Shown: positions 1 to 10,121 of the stretch, piece after piece
Numbering within the stretch: the first letter of the stretch is position 1
How the letters are laid out: each line of letters begins with the position of its first letter
Made by a program: the position numbers and the translations under genes
The notes under the pieces: generated by a model
Seen by the model: only the letters and a program-made list of their open reading frames with translations
Told to the model about the DNA's origin: nothing
Databases searched by the model: none
NCBI RefSeq assembly: GCF_038738535.1
Contig: NZ_CP046128.1
Location: forward strand, 2,294,001-2,358,000
Source of the DNA: Bacillus pumilus
Lineage (GTDB): Bacteria > Bacillota > Bacilli > Bacillales > Bacillaceae
Direction: 5' to 3'
DNA: 64,000 nucleotides

Positions 1-250
1 AGTTTCCTTCATCTTCGATAATTTTGGCATTGCGAATCATATTATCAAGCGTTGTGATACGGCCTTCTACAAACGCTTGCTCTTCTTTAGCAGAATCATA
101 TTCCGAGTTCTCAGAGAGGTCTCCAAAGCTTCTAGCAATTTTAATACGCTCTACAACCTCTTTACGTTTAACCGTTTTCAAATATTCAAGCTCTTCTTCT
201 AATTTACGTTTTCCTTCTTCTGTCATTGGAAATACTTTCTCTTGTGCCAT
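1..250 (-). CDS. greA: Transcription elongation factor GreA (N-terminal part)
   Basis: GreA binds the secondary channel of RNA polymerase and stimulates cleavage of backtracked transcripts. The minus-strand translation starts [20 protein letters not shown] and runs through the N-terminal coiled coil, including the acidic-tip region ([10 protein letters not shown]). The window edge removes the C-terminal FKBP-like domain, so about 83 codons are seen. The ATG at 250 follows AGAAGGAG with good spacing. It lies downstream of udk in the same direction, but its own promoter (596-624) and a long leader suggest separate transcription. Confidence 0.95.
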   Translation of the reverse strand, partial: MAQEKVFPMTEEGKRKLEEELEYLKTVKRKEVVERIKIARSFGDLSENSEYDSAKEEQAFVEGRITTLDNMIRNAKIIEDEGN

Positions 251-320
251 GAATCATTCACTCCTTCTATTAATCCTCATCATACAAACTTTCTGCACGT
301 GAGTGACGACTGAAATATAC

Positions 321-352
321 AAGAATGAGGACTTCTTCAGGCCCTCATTCCT
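321..352 (-). promoter_or_regulatory. Hairpin in the greA leader
   Basis: An 8-bp perfect stem (GAATGAGG at 343-350 pairing with CCTCATTC at 323-330) lies about 75 nt before the greA start. A T-rich but interrupted tail follows. It could be a weak terminator or attenuator in the long leader, or the old terminator of the decayed frame just upstream. Confidence 0.4.
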
Positions 353-379
353 TCTGTCCCATATTTGTAAAAGTCCATC

Positions 380-598
380 TTACATGGCGTCCCTTTTAGA
401 TGCAACTATTATGCCTTTTTTCAGACAGAACCACTCTCAGTGGTCTAAAGATGATCTATCTTCATCGCACAAACTGTGGAAAGGCACAGGAAGCTCCTGT
501 ACCTCGTTCGCCATTTCGATCATATGTAGAAGAATAGCTTATCCATTCTCCATCTTCCAATACATAATATGGTCAGTGTACGATATGTCTATGCTATA
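380..598 (-). pseudogene. Possible decayed small gene upstream of greA
   Basis: On the minus strand one frame stays protein-like over 72 codons from 598 to the TAA at 380-382. It is interrupted only by TAA (539-541) and TGA (437-439). The segments read MYWKMENG, then MIEMANEVQELPVPFHSL..., then EWFCLKKGIIVASKRDAM. The same frame resumes after each stop without a shift, as expected of a small gene killed by point mutations. No family is recognised. Chance open reading in an RNA leader is the alternative. Confidence 0.35.
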
Positions 599-624
599 TT
601 ATTACAAAATTGCTTTTTGATCAA
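596..624 (-). promoter_or_regulatory. Sigma-A-type promoter upstream of greA
   Basis: TTGATC (619-624) and TAATAT (596-601) are separated by 17 bp on the minus strand. Transcription would start near 589 and give greA a leader of about 340 nt. It may instead have been the promoter of the decayed frame at 380-598. Confidence 0.55.
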
Positions 625-858
625 GAATTGTTTGAAAATTTGTGATGATTTGTTTGTCGTTTTTTTAATATACTATTACAAAATCGAAACAACTTCAATA
701 TCAGCTTGAAAACGGCATTTTTCTACATCTATTTCACATCATTGTTTTCCTATCATACCAAATCTTTCATTCAAGGTGTTCCTTCTAAAAATATTTAAGC
801 AGCTTCTACTTATAGAAACAAGTGAAATATTGGTATTTATTCTCTTTATCATGATGTT
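625..858. other. AT-rich intergenic stretch, nothing recognised
   Basis: Between the greA promoter and the udk terminator the sequence is AT-rich on both strands. I see no long frame, ribosome binding site or strong hairpin. Confidence 0.6.
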
Positions 859-889
859 GAAAAGACCTTTACAATGTAAAGGTCTTTTT
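859..889 (-). terminator. Terminator after udk
   Basis: On the minus strand an AAAGACCTTTACA stem pairs with TGTAAAGGTCTTTT, just past the udk stop. It ends the trmR-trhP1-trhP2-udk operon. Confidence 0.85.
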
Positions 890-901
890 CTTCTCCACCA
901 T

Positions 902-1534
902 TTACTCTGCTCGGTTTTGAAGAATCGTTTGAATTTTTGTCACCATTAAGTCAATCGCGACATGGTTTTGGCCGCCTTCTGGGATGATGATATCGGCGTA
1001 TCGCTTTGTCGGTTCAATGAATTGATTATGCATTGGTCTGACAACAGATACATACTGTTCAATCACAGAATCGATTGAACGGCCTCTTTCTTTTGTATCG
1101 CGTAAAATGCGGCGAATGATGCGAAGGTCTGCATCTGTATCGACATACAGTTTAATATCTATTAAGTCTCTTAGACGTTCATCTTCTAGTGCAAAGATGC
1201 CTTCAACGATGATGACATCCTTTGGTTCAACATGGACAGTCTCTTCTGAACGTGTGTTTAGCTTGAAATCATATATTGGTTTTTCAATGGATTCGTACCT
1301 TAGGAGCTGTTCCAAATGCTCAAACATCAGGTCATTGTCGAATGCAAGCGGATGATCATAATTCGTAAGCAAGCGCTCTTCAAATGGCATATGACTTTGA
1401 TTTTTGTAATATAAATCTTGCTGAAGCATGAGGATGGAATGTCCTTTAAATTTTTCATAGATCGAATTGGTGACGCTCGTTTTACCTGAACCCGAGCCGC
1501 CAGCAATTCCAATGACAACTGGTTTACTCCTCAT
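902..1534 (-). CDS. udk: Uridine kinase
   Basis: Udk phosphorylates uridine and cytidine to UMP and CMP in pyrimidine salvage. The 210-residue protein has a textbook P-loop near residues 9-19 ([11 protein letters not shown]). It also has the family blocks [15 protein letters not shown] and VEGIFAL with the expected spacing. Length matches the family (about 210). It is last in the minus-strand operon trmR-trhP1-trhP2-udk, 7 nt after trhP2, and is followed by a terminator. Confidence 0.96.
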   Translation of the reverse strand: MRSKPVVIGIAGGSGSGKTSVTNSIYEKFKGHSILMLQQDLYYKNQSHMPFEERLLTNYDHPLAFDNDLMFEHLEQLLRYESIEKPIYDFKLNTRSEETVHVEPKDVIIVEGIFALEDERLRDLIDIKLYVDTDADLRIIRRILRDTKERGRSIDSVIEQYVSVVRPMHNQFIEPTKRYADIIIPEGGQNHVAIDLMVTKIQTILQNRAE

Positions 1535-1541
1535 GTGCCTG

Positions 1542-2810
1542 TTATTTCCCCTTTCTCATCATGTTGCTAGGGTATACTTTTTGATCGAGCTTGAATTTTA
1601 CGATTTGCAGCGGATGACGAGCGGCATCTAGTTCATTTCCTTTTTCATCCCAAATCGTCTCAATTTTGCATGTGAAATTCTCAATTTCTGGTCCGAAAAA
1701 TTCGACTTCATCGCCAGCTTTAAAGAAGTTGCGCTGCTGCAATGTGACGATTTGTTCTTTTTCATCATAATGAAGAACGAGACCTGCGAAATCAAATGTC
1801 GTTTTCTTTCCATGAATGCCAAACATTTGTTCATCCGTTCCTGGTACACCTTCGAAAAAGGCTGGCGCTGTGTCACGGTTTGCGCATTTATCTAGTTCAT
1901 CTAACCATTCCTGCTGAATGACAAAATTGTCCGGGTCAGCACAATAGGCGTCAATGACTTTGCGATATACACTCACGACAGTTGCCACATAATGAATTGA
2001 TTTCATTCGCCCTTCGATTTTCAAGCTGTCAATTCCCATTTCGATCATTTGAGGAATGGATTCGACAAGCTTTAAGTCTTTTGGACTCATCGCAAATGGT
2101 GCGTCTTCCTCTCCAAACAATGGCGCTTCCTCAGAACCTTCTAGTTTATAAAGATCATAATCCCAGCGGCAGGACTGGCAGCAGCCTCCGCGGTTAGAAT
2201 CTCTTGCCGTCATGTGGTTACTGAGCACGCAGCGGCCAGAGTAAGCAATACACATTGCACCGTGAATGAACGTTTCAATTTCAATATCGACCTTTTCTTT
2301 CATTTCTCTAATTTCCAGCGCACTTGTCTCGCGAGCAAGCACCACACGCTCAAGACCTTCTTCCTTCCAAAACTGAACAGCTTTCCAATTCGAAAGAGAT
2401 TGCTGTGTGCTTAAATGGACTTCAAGCTTCGGTGCGACACGTTTACACGTTTCAATGATCAGCGGGTCAGCCACAATAATGCCCGCTACTCCAGCGCCTT
2501 CAATCCCTTGAAGGTATTCCTCAAGTCCGTCCATGTTTTCGTTGTGGGCAAAGATATTCGTTGTCACATAAATTCGTGCACCGTATTTGTTTGCAAATGC
2601 GACGCCTTCAGCCATTTCTTCAATTGAAAAGTTATCGGCATTTGAGCGAAGTCCAAATTCTTTCCCGCCAATAAAGACAGCGTCTGCTCCGTAATGTACA
2701 GCAATTTTCAGCTTTTCCAAGTTTCCTGCTGGTGCAAGCAGTTCTGGTTTTTTTGTAATGACACGTTTCCCGTCAATCATTTCAGAAATACCATCTTTCA
2801 ATAGTGCCAT
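1542..2810 (-). CDS. trhP2: U32-family tRNA hydroxylation protein TrhP2 (YrrO)
   Basis: A peptidase-U32 family protein of 422 residues. In B. subtilis YrrO and YrrN are needed for prephenate-dependent 5-hydroxylation of wobble uridine (ho5U34), which TrmR then methylates. The U32 signature [12 protein letters not shown] and the cysteine cluster GGCCQSC lie near residues 180-220, fitting an Fe-S or metal site. A C-terminal beta domain follows. The start ATG follows AGGAGG. It sits between trhP1 and udk, so role and neighbours agree. Confidence 0.93.
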   Translation of the reverse strand: MALLKDGISEMIDGKRVITKKPELLAPAGNLEKLKIAVHYGADAVFIGGKEFGLRSNADNFSIEEMAEGVAFANKYGARIYVTTNIFAHNENMDGLEEYLQGIEGAGVAGIIVADPLIIETCKRVAPKLEVHLSTQQSLSNWKAVQFWKEEGLERVVLARETSALEIREMKEKVDIEIETFIHGAMCIAYSGRCVLSNHMTARDSNRGGCCQSCRWDYDLYKLEGSEEAPLFGEEDAPFAMSPKDLKLVESIPQMIEMGIDSLKIEGRMKSIHYVATVVSVYRKVIDAYCADPDNFVIQQEWLDELDKCANRDTAPAFFEGVPGTDEQMFGIHGKKTTFDFAGLVLHYDEKEQIVTLQQRNFFKAGDEVEFFGPEIENFTCKIETIWDEKGNELDAARHPLQIVKFKLDQKVYPSNMMRKGK

Positions 2811-2830
2811 TTCCTCTGCCTCCTCTTATA

Positions 2831-4527
<1,697 letters not shown>

Positions 4528-4577
4528 TTACCACAAAGAAGTGGTAATTGCGAACCTATAAAATGGATATTCCAACG

Positions 4578-4618
4578 AAAAAAACTGCAGGCAATCTTGT
4601 ATTGTCTACAGTCTTTTT
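4578..4618 (-). terminator. Terminator after mltG
   Basis: On the minus strand AAAAAGACTGTAGACAAT pairs with ATTGCCTGCAGTTTTTTT across a short loop, right after the mltG stop. Confidence 0.88.
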
Positions 4619-4633
4619 CGATTCACATGTACA

Positions 4634-5716
4634 TTAATTGCTGCCTGTGATGTATTTTGCTTTCGCTTTGTTGTGCTCATTTAACGTTTTCGTAAAGACG
4701 ACTTCTCCATTTTTCTTCGCAAGGAAGTACACATAATCCGTTTTCTCTGGATGCAGTGCGGCTTTCCAGGAAGATTCACCAGCATTTGCAATAGGTCCAG
4801 GCGGCAGCCCCTTGTTATTATACGTATTATAAGGAGATTTCACCTTAAGGTCTTTGTAATAAACGCGGGATTTATGCTCTCCCAGTGCATAAAGAACGGT
4901 TGGGTCGGTTTGAAGCGGCATGTCCTTTTTCAACCGGTTATAAAATACACTAGAGATTTTTGCTCGATCCGTCTTTTCCGTCGCTTCCATTTCAATCAGT
5001 GATGCCATCGTTAACACATCATGTATGGACATGTTTGTCTTTTTCATGTCTTTTTCATACGTTTTCACGTATTGATCTGTTTGTTTAATCATTGTTTCAA
5101 TGATCGTTTCGAGTGATTCATCCTCACGATAAAATGGATACGTCGCAGGGAATAAATAACCTTCTAACGGATGTTTCACCTGTTTTCCATTTACCTGTGA
5201 TGTCACCGTTTTCGGATATTTTTTCATTAACGTTTGAATAAACGCAGGATCATCCAGCTTTGCTTCCACTTCCTTGGCTGAAAAATGCGTCTGGTTTGCA
5301 ATAACCGCCGCAATATCAGACAGCTGTTTTCCTTCTGGAATCACAAGCTGAAAGGCGTAGTCTGTCCCTCCAGATGTCAGCTTTTGAATCAGCGTGTCTG
5401 CGTCCATCGTTTGTTTCAAATGAAAGTATCCTGCTTTAAAGCCGGACGCATTTTTGTATTTTGCATAATAAGTGAAAATCGTGTCATTCGAAATGAGCCC
5501 ATTTTCTTTTAAAATGCCCGCAATCTCACGGACAGATGTCCCATTAGGAATATGAATATTAATCGTTTGTTTGCTTTTTTGATCGACCGGTCCAAGTGCT
5601 GATTTAACATATAAAAAGCCTGATAATGCTGCAATGATGATGACAGCAAGAACAGATAACAGGACGATCCCCATTTTTCTTTTAAAAAATGGTCGTTTCT
5701 TTTGTTCTGAAAACAT
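4634..5716 (-). CDS. mltG: Endolytic murein transglycosylase MltG (YceG family, YrrL)
   Basis: MltG cuts nascent glycan strands at the membrane and so helps set glycan length. The 360-residue protein has a short cytoplasmic N-terminus, one membrane segment near residues 17-37, a LysM-like region, and the YceG catalytic part. The likely catalytic Glu lies in ASLIEMEA, followed by VFYNRLKKDMPLQTDPTV, and the terminal GLPPGPIANAG block is intact. The start follows GAGGAGG. Upstream neighbours differ from B. subtilis because the yhfUTS block lies in between, and it seems to have its own promoter (5744-5772). Confidence 0.94.
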   Translation of the reverse strand: MFSEQKKRPFFKRKMGIVLLSVLAVIIIAALSGFLYVKSALGPVDQKSKQTINIHIPNGTSVREIAGILKENGLISNDTIFTYYAKYKNASGFKAGYFHLKQTMDADTLIQKLTSGGTDYAFQLVIPEGKQLSDIAAVIANQTHFSAKEVEAKLDDPAFIQTLMKKYPKTVTSQVNGKQVKHPLEGYLFPATYPFYREDESLETIIETMIKQTDQYVKTYEKDMKKTNMSIHDVLTMASLIEMEATEKTDRAKISSVFYNRLKKDMPLQTDPTVLYALGEHKSRVYYKDLKVKSPYNTYNNKGLPPGPIANAGESSWKAALHPEKTDYVYFLAKKNGEVVFTKTLNEHNKAKAKYITGSN

Positions 5717-5743
5717 GCATGGCCCTCCTCACATCTAGCTTTT

Positions 5744-5772
5744 ATAGTACATGATTCGACGGAGTTCGGCAA
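5744..5772 (-). promoter_or_regulatory. Candidate promoter of mltG
   Basis: TTGCCG (5767-5772) and TACTAT (5744-5749) with a 17-bp spacer on the minus strand, about 30 nt before the mltG start. It would let mltG be transcribed independently of the BirA-controlled block upstream. Confidence 0.45.
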
Positions 5773-5789
5773 TTACTTGCACATGCATG

Positions 5790-6878
5790 TCATGACAGAA
5801 CTTGACATAATACGGCTAAACCAATGCCGCCACCGCTCCCAATAGCAGCCATGACATAGCTTCCATTCGGTAAGGTGCGCGCTTCATAAAATAGTCTCAC
5901 CATCATCGCAGCGCCCGATGCGCTATATGGATGCCCAAGACAAAGTGCACCGCCTCTTTTATTGATTCGGTCATAAGGAATATCCAGCGTACGAGCAATC
6001 AGCGCTATTTTCAGAGCAAAAGCTTCATTGATTTCAAACAGTGCAACATCCTCTGCCTTGATTTTCTCTTGATCTAGAAGTTTCTTCATCGCATCAATCG
6101 GCGCAGCAGCTGGAAAATTGGGATGCATTGCCGCAACAGCACTTCCGGCATATCGCAGCATTGGCTGAAACCCATTTGCCTCCGCTAGCGCTCTTTCCAT
6201 CACAACGACCGCTGCTGCCCCGTCTGCTTCTTTGCAGCTATTGGCGGCAGTCACAGATCCTTTTCCCGGTGAAAATACAGGCTTTGCCCGCTGGATCAGC
6301 TTCTTCATCGGTCTTATTTTAGCGGCCGCTTCATCAATGCTCAGTCCGCTAATCGAAACAATTTCCTCTGAATATGTACCACGTTTGATTGCGTCTATAC
6401 TTCTTTCCCAGCTTAATTGCGCATAATCATCTTGTTCTTTTCTTGTAACAGAAAATCTCGAGGCGGTCAGCTCTGCTGCTTCGCCCATAGCCGGATCTCC
6501 TATCCATTCAGGTGAAAAGCGGGCTCTTTCTTTCATTGGTGATCTGGAAATGCTCTCAGTCCCGCCAGCGATATACATTGAGCCTTCCCCTGATTGAACC
6601 ATGACGCAAGCTGTTCGGATTGCTTCAAGACCAGAGGCACACTGCCTATCAATCGTCATACCAGGAACGTGCAAAGAAAGCCCTGCTTCTAATGAGGACA
6701 GACGGGCCATATTTCCGCCGCCTCCTACAACATTGCCTAATATGACGTCGTCAGGCGTCATCCCTTGAGACAAATGCTGAATAAGGGGCGCGGCTAATTG
6801 CTCTGGACGATAATCCTTCAGCATCCCGTTTTTATCACCGAAGGGTGTCCGTTTTGCTTGTACGATTACTGCTTGCAT
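5790..6878 (-). CDS. yhfS: Thiolase-family protein (YhfS-like)
   Basis: Thiolases cleave or form the C-C bond of 3-ketoacyl-CoA. The nucleophilic cysteine is present (DRQCASG, near residue 81), as are NEAFA and the His of LGHPYSASG. The usual C-terminal acid/base cysteine motif (CxGGGxG) reads IGSGGGIG, so that Cys is replaced by Gly. At 362 residues it is shorter than the usual 390, with a shortened loop domain. I start at the ATG at 6878, which follows GGAGGAG; the upstream frame overlaps the ribosome binding site. It overlaps yhfT by 13 bp and is last in the yhfUTS operon. Confidence 0.85.
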   Translation of the reverse strand: MQAVIVQAKRTPFGDKNGMLKDYRPEQLAAPLIQHLSQGMTPDDVILGNVVGGGGNMARLSSLEAGLSLHVPGMTIDRQCASGLEAIRTACVMVQSGEGSMYIAGGTESISRSPMKERARFSPEWIGDPAMGEAAELTASRFSVTRKEQDDYAQLSWERSIDAIKRGTYSEEIVSISGLSIDEAAAKIRPMKKLIQRAKPVFSPGKGSVTAANSCKEADGAAAVVVMERALAEANGFQPMLRYAGSAVAAMHPNFPAAAPIDAMKKLLDQEKIKAEDVALFEINEAFALKIALIARTLDIPYDRINKRGGALCLGHPYSASGAAMMVRLFYEARTLPNGSYVMAAIGSGGGIGLAVLCQVLS

Positions 6879-8329
6879 GACAACTGCTCCTCCGCCCACT
6901 TTTTCATGCTGGCACGTGCTATTTTTCCCCCAGATGTTTCAATCATTTGATCAATGACAAGCCATTTTTTAGGCATCTTGTAGGCAGCCAATTTTTCTTT
7001 GACAGCTTGCCGAACCGTCTTTGTCTGCTGTCCTTCTTCAATAATGGCAACAGGAATTTCACCCCAATATGGGTCAGGAATGCCAACCACAATCGACCGC
7101 TTCACCTCGGGCTGTTCATTTAGCACGCGTTCAATTTCCTCCGGAAAAATATTCAGCCCCCCATAGACGATCATGCCATTCTCACGGCCGCTCATATACA
7201 AATAGCCGTCTTCATCCATCCAGCCCATATCATAAACTGTCAGCCACTCCTCCGGCGGTTTTACCTCATGTAAGTAGCCTGAAAAAGACATTGGGCTCTT
7301 CACATAAATTCTTCCTGTCTCATTTGGCTGGCAGACAGATTGATCGGCCCGCCTCACTTCGACTTGAATGGAAGAAAAGGGTCGTCCGACAGAAGAAGGT
7401 TTTTGCAGAAAGTCATTTGAAGATAAGTAGGAAACAAAGCTTAACTCTGATGTGCCGTAAAAATCAAAAAAAGTGACATGCGGATAGTTGGTGACGAGTT
7501 GTTTTTTTGAAGAGATGCCCCAATCTGCTCCGGATGATATGACAAGAAACGGATTGTCTCCCTCAAAAGCATTAATTTGCAGTAACGATTCTGTCATTGT
7601 CGGGACAGTATACATAACAGTGATGTCTCCTGTCTCTAAAGCTTTCTTTGCTTTCACTGGCGTGAATTTTTCTAAAAGCGTCACTGTGCCGCCAAAGTAT
7701 AGGGTACTAATGGCACCATATAAAAAGTGAGAGGATAAGAGTGTGCCTGCTATAAGAACATGATCTTGATGAGTGATTCCAAATGTATCCGCTGTCGTTC
7801 GAAAGCTTTCGATCCATGACTGCTGACGCCTGATAAAGGCTTTAGGTGAACCCGTTGATCCTGACGTAAATCCCATATAAAAGACAGGGGCGTTCTCGCT
7901 GTCGCTTTTGTTATATGGACCTTGTGTGATCAGGCTCATTCTTTCCTTCCATTCAGATAAAGAAAAAACCGGCATGTCTACGCTGTGTTTTTCAAATCTT
8001 TTCATATATCGATCCTCTATAATGACGAGAGCTGCCTCACTTAACAAGAGCTTTTCTACACATTCCTCATGGCCCCATCTCGGATCAAGCGGGATAGCTG
8101 TCCACCCTGCACAAGCAGCGCCAGCAAATATTTGCAAGAAAGAAGCACCATTTGATAATAAAAAAGCGACTCTTTTTTGCTCATGAGCCGTTCGTTGCAG
8201 CCATTGTGCCGATATCTGGACACGATCATACCAATCTTGATAAGTGATCCTTTCTTTTCCATCAATGATAGCGATATGATCTGGGTTCATTTCTGCAAGT
8301 AATGCATAGCTATCCGTTATTCTGTTCAA
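6866..8329 (-). CDS. yhfT: Acyl-CoA synthetase (AMP-forming), YhfT-like
   Basis: An ANL-superfamily enzyme that activates a carboxylic acid through an acyl-adenylate to its CoA thioester. The P-loop-like motif YMGFTSGSTGSPKA, the A5 block FYGTSE, the hinge YMSGRENG and the C-terminal lysine motif GGKIAR are all visible. The substrate is unknown; the biotin context suggests a pimelate-related or medium/long-chain acid. I use the TTG at 8329 (487 residues), preceded by AAAGGGAG at 8-nt spacing. It overlaps the yhfU stop by 20 bp. A longer frame reaches 8380 but lies inside yhfU. Confidence 0.86.
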   Translation of the reverse strand: MNRITDSYALLAEMNPDHIAIIDGKERITYQDWYDRVQISAQWLQRTAHEQKRVAFLLSNGASFLQIFAGAACAGWTAIPLDPRWGHEECVEKLLLSEAALVIIEDRYMKRFEKHSVDMPVFSLSEWKERMSLITQGPYNKSDSENAPVFYMGFTSGSTGSPKAFIRRQQSWIESFRTTADTFGITHQDHVLIAGTLLSSHFLYGAISTLYFGGTVTLLEKFTPVKAKKALETGDITVMYTVPTMTESLLQINAFEGDNPFLVISSGADWGISSKKQLVTNYPHVTFFDFYGTSELSFVSYLSSNDFLQKPSSVGRPFSSIQVEVRRADQSVCQPNETGRIYVKSPMSFSGYLHEVKPPEEWLTVYDMGWMDEDGYLYMSGRENGMIVYGGLNIFPEEIERVLNEQPEVKRSIVVGIPDPYWGEIPVAIIEEGQQTKTVRQAVKEKLAAYKMPKKWLVIDQMIETSGGKIARASMKKWAEEQLSCKQ

Positions 8330-8891
8330 ACCGCACGCTCCCTTTATGCACATCCCTTTTTCGATATGACATGGCCTCAATGATTTTCACCGTGAGAACG
8401 GCACACATGCCCGCTTTGATGAGATCACCTGGAATATAAATCAGACTAAGAAGAGCTGCCTGAGTGACCTTTATATCCATCATCATGGCTTGAAAAGGAA
8501 TACCGCATAGATATAAAATCCCGATACTGCATACCGCATAGATCATAAAAAGACGCAGAGCGGTTACTTTTTTCAGACGGTTCAGCCACAAACTGATCAT
8601 AAGGGCAGCCACTGGATAAGCTAGTAAAAAACCACCGCTTGGTCCAAAAAAGACCCCTATTCCGCCTCTCCCACCAGACAAAAGAGGTGCGCCTGCTGCC
8701 ACAACCAAGAGGAACAGAAGTAAACTGATCAGTGCCTGTTTTGGCTTTAACAGCCCCCCAGCAAGCAAAAGACCTGCCGTTTGCAATGTGATTGGTACAG
8801 GTGTAAACGTAAGTAAAATCGGCGGGATCAACCCTAACATTCCGATAACCGCTGTCATTAACGCCATTTGCATCATGTCTTGAATTTTCAA
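8310..8891 (-). CDS. yhfU: Biotin transporter BioY (YhfU-like)
   Basis: BioY is the substrate-binding membrane component of biotin ECF transporters. The 193-residue protein has about six hydrophobic segments and the family signature GGRGGIGVFFGPSGG near residues 73-87. The start is a TTG at 8891 preceded by GAGGGG at 8 nt. It is the first gene of yhfU-yhfT-yhfS, and a BirA operator lies about 60 bp upstream. In B. subtilis the yhfUTS operon is also in the BirA regulon, which supports both call and regulation. Confidence 0.92.
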   Translation of the reverse strand: MKIQDMMQMALMTAVIGMLGLIPPILLTFTPVPITLQTAGLLLAGGLLKPKQALISLLLFLLVVAAGAPLLSGGRGGIGVFFGPSGGFLLAYPVAALMISLWLNRLKKVTALRLFMIYAVCSIGILYLCGIPFQAMMMDIKVTQAALLSLIYIPGDLIKAGMCAVLTVKIIEAMSYRKRDVHKGSVRFEQNNG

Positions 8892-8949
8892 TATTCATAC
8901 CCCTCACTCAATTCATTGTTAAAAATAGAGTAAAAGGTACAGTTTATTA

Positions 8950-8978
8950 TGTCAACATAAAATAAAATAAAGTTAACA
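8950..8978 (-). promoter_or_regulatory. BirA (biotin repressor) operator of yhfUTS
   Basis: The inverted repeat TGTCAAC (8950-8956), N15, GTTAACA (8972-8978) matches the TGTTAAC-N14/16-GTTAACA form of BirA boxes, with one substitution. The left arm, read on the minus strand, contains TTGACA, a likely -35, so repressor and polymerase would compete. Biotinyl-AMP-bound BirA should repress the operon when biotin is plentiful. Confidence 0.85.
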
Positions 8979-8988
8979 TATTGATCGT

Positions 8989-9039
8989 AAAAAAAGACCT
9001 GTGAAGAAAGATCACCAAGATCCGTTCACAGGCCTTTTA
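8989..9039 (-). terminator. Terminator after yrzB
   Basis: AAAAGGCCTGTGAA pairs with TTCACAGGTCTTT on the minus strand, followed by a T run. It closes the alaS-yrzL-yrrK-yrzB operon, so the yhfUTS block starts as a separate unit. Confidence 0.87.
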
Positions 9040-9045
9040 TTCGTT

Positions 9046-9339
9046 CTATTCTTCGTCTTCTTCTTGATCTAAGAACGTATTTAACGTTTCTTCAATCATG
9101 TCCCACTCTTCATCCGTTTCAATAGGCTCTAGCTCGCCATCTTCACCGTTTTCGTTCGGCGTGAAGCTTGATGCATGAATTTCAATTTCTTCATTGTCTT
9201 GCTCAGAAATTGGGTAGTAAAGAACATATGATTTGTTAAAATGGTCGCTTTCAAAAGTAAATAGTACTTCGCAAAGCTGTTCATTTCCATTATCATCAAC
9301 GATTGTAATTTGCTTTTCTCCGTGTTCCATTTGATTCAC
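9046..9339 (-). CDS. yrzB: DUF1292 protein YrzB
   Basis: A 97-residue, very acidic protein with the DUF1292 pattern: [19 protein letters not shown] at the N-terminus, YVLYYP in the middle, then a Glu/Asp-rich tail (FLDQEEDEE). The function is unknown in the family. It is the last gene of the alaS operon, 6 nt after yrrK, the same arrangement as in B. subtilis. Confidence 0.92.
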   Translation of the reverse strand: MNQMEHGEKQITIVDDNGNEQLCEVLFTFESDHFNKSYVLYYPISEQDNEEIEIHASSFTPNENGEDGELEPIETDEEWDMIEETLNTFLDQEEDEE

Positions 9340-9345
9340 CTCATT

Positions 9346-9762
9346 TTAATTTAAGCTGTCTAAATACCCTTGCAGGATCATAACAGCCGCCATTTTATCA
9401 ATGACTTTTTTACGCTTTTGTCTGCTCACATCTGCAGAGATGAGCATTTTTTCCGCTGCCATTGTCGACAGACGCTCGTCCCAAAGCACAACAGGAACAT
9501 TGTACGTGTTTTCTAACACTTTCGCAAATAATTGGCTGGCTTCGCCTCTAGGACCGACCGTACCGTTCATATTTTTTGGAAAGCCAAGTACGATTTTATC
9601 CGTTCCGTATTGCGCGACGATCTCAGACAGGCGGCTGAGACCGAAGTCTCCGCCTGCTTCATCAATTTTAATTGTTTCTATCCCTTGCGCTGTCCATCCC
9701 ATTTCATCACTGATCGCAACACCAAGGGTTTTCGTGCCTAAATCCAAGCCTAAAATTCTCAT
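9346..9762 (-). CDS. yrrK: YqgF/RuvX-family putative Holliday junction resolvase
   Basis: An RNase H-fold nuclease of 138 residues. In related bacteria YqgF acts in 16S rRNA 5'-end maturation and is predicted to resolve Holliday junctions. The first active-site Asp is in [12 protein letters not shown] (residues 4-15), followed by [17 protein letters not shown] and the terminal acidic residue region [11 protein letters not shown]. It sits between yrzL and yrzB in the alaS operon. Confidence 0.93.
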   Translation of the reverse strand: MRILGLDLGTKTLGVAISDEMGWTAQGIETIKIDEAGGDFGLSRLSEIVAQYGTDKIVLGFPKNMNGTVGPRGEASQLFAKVLENTYNVPVVLWDERLSTMAAEKMLISADVSRQKRKKVIDKMAAVMILQGYLDSLN

Positions 9763-9765
9763 GTT

Positions 9766-10032
9766 TTACGCCTCTTTATGTGTCTCTAAGTACGATTTAA
9801 CCAATTCCTCAATTAATTCGTCTCGTTCTAGTTTACGAATTAGGTTGCGTGCATCCTGATGTCTTGGAATATAAGCAGGGTCGCCTGACAGCAAGTATCC
9901 GACAATTTGATTGATCGGGTTGTATCCTTTTTCTTGGAGTGCGTCATATACTGTAATGAGCACTTCATTCACATTGGTTTCAGCTGAATCATCAGAGAAG
10001 TTAAACTTCATTGTCTTATCAAATGAACTCAC
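9766..10032 (-). CDS. yrzL: IreB-family protein YrzL
   Basis: A small soluble protein (88 residues) of the IreB/DUF965 family. In Enterococcus, IreB is a substrate of the kinase IreK and affects cephalosporin resistance. The sequence carries [27 protein letters not shown] and [14 protein letters not shown], all typical. I start at the GTG at 10032, which has AGAGAGG 9 nt upstream; an earlier in-frame GTG at 10044 lies against that ribosome binding site. It is followed 3 nt later by yrrK. Confidence 0.9.
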   Translation of the reverse strand: MSSFDKTMKFNFSDDSAETNVNEVLITVYDALQEKGYNPINQIVGYLLSGDPAYIPRHQDARNLIRKLERDELIEELVKSYLETHKEA

Positions 10033-10121
10033 TGCTTCTTGCACCTCTCTTCCAACATTCTACTAGCAAGCTTTTTTCTAACCGCTCATCTAATACCATT
10101 ATTCTACACTACATCGCCTGA

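Noticed and set aside
251..600. T-box or known riboswitch in the greA leader
   Set aside because: No AGGGTGG core or other recognised aptamer sequence is present.
303..620. Open plus-strand frame of 105 codons upstream of greA
   Set aside because: Composition is not protein-like, there is no ribosome binding site, and the opposite strand has the better protein-like frame and promoter.
5790..6878. Frameshift as the cause of the odd thiolase end
   Set aside because: The frame is continuous through the end and flanking residues align with normal thiolases, so the Cys change looks real.
8330..8380. Longer start of yhfT
   Set aside because: It would overlap yhfU by 71 bp and lacks a binding site; the TTG at 8329 has one.
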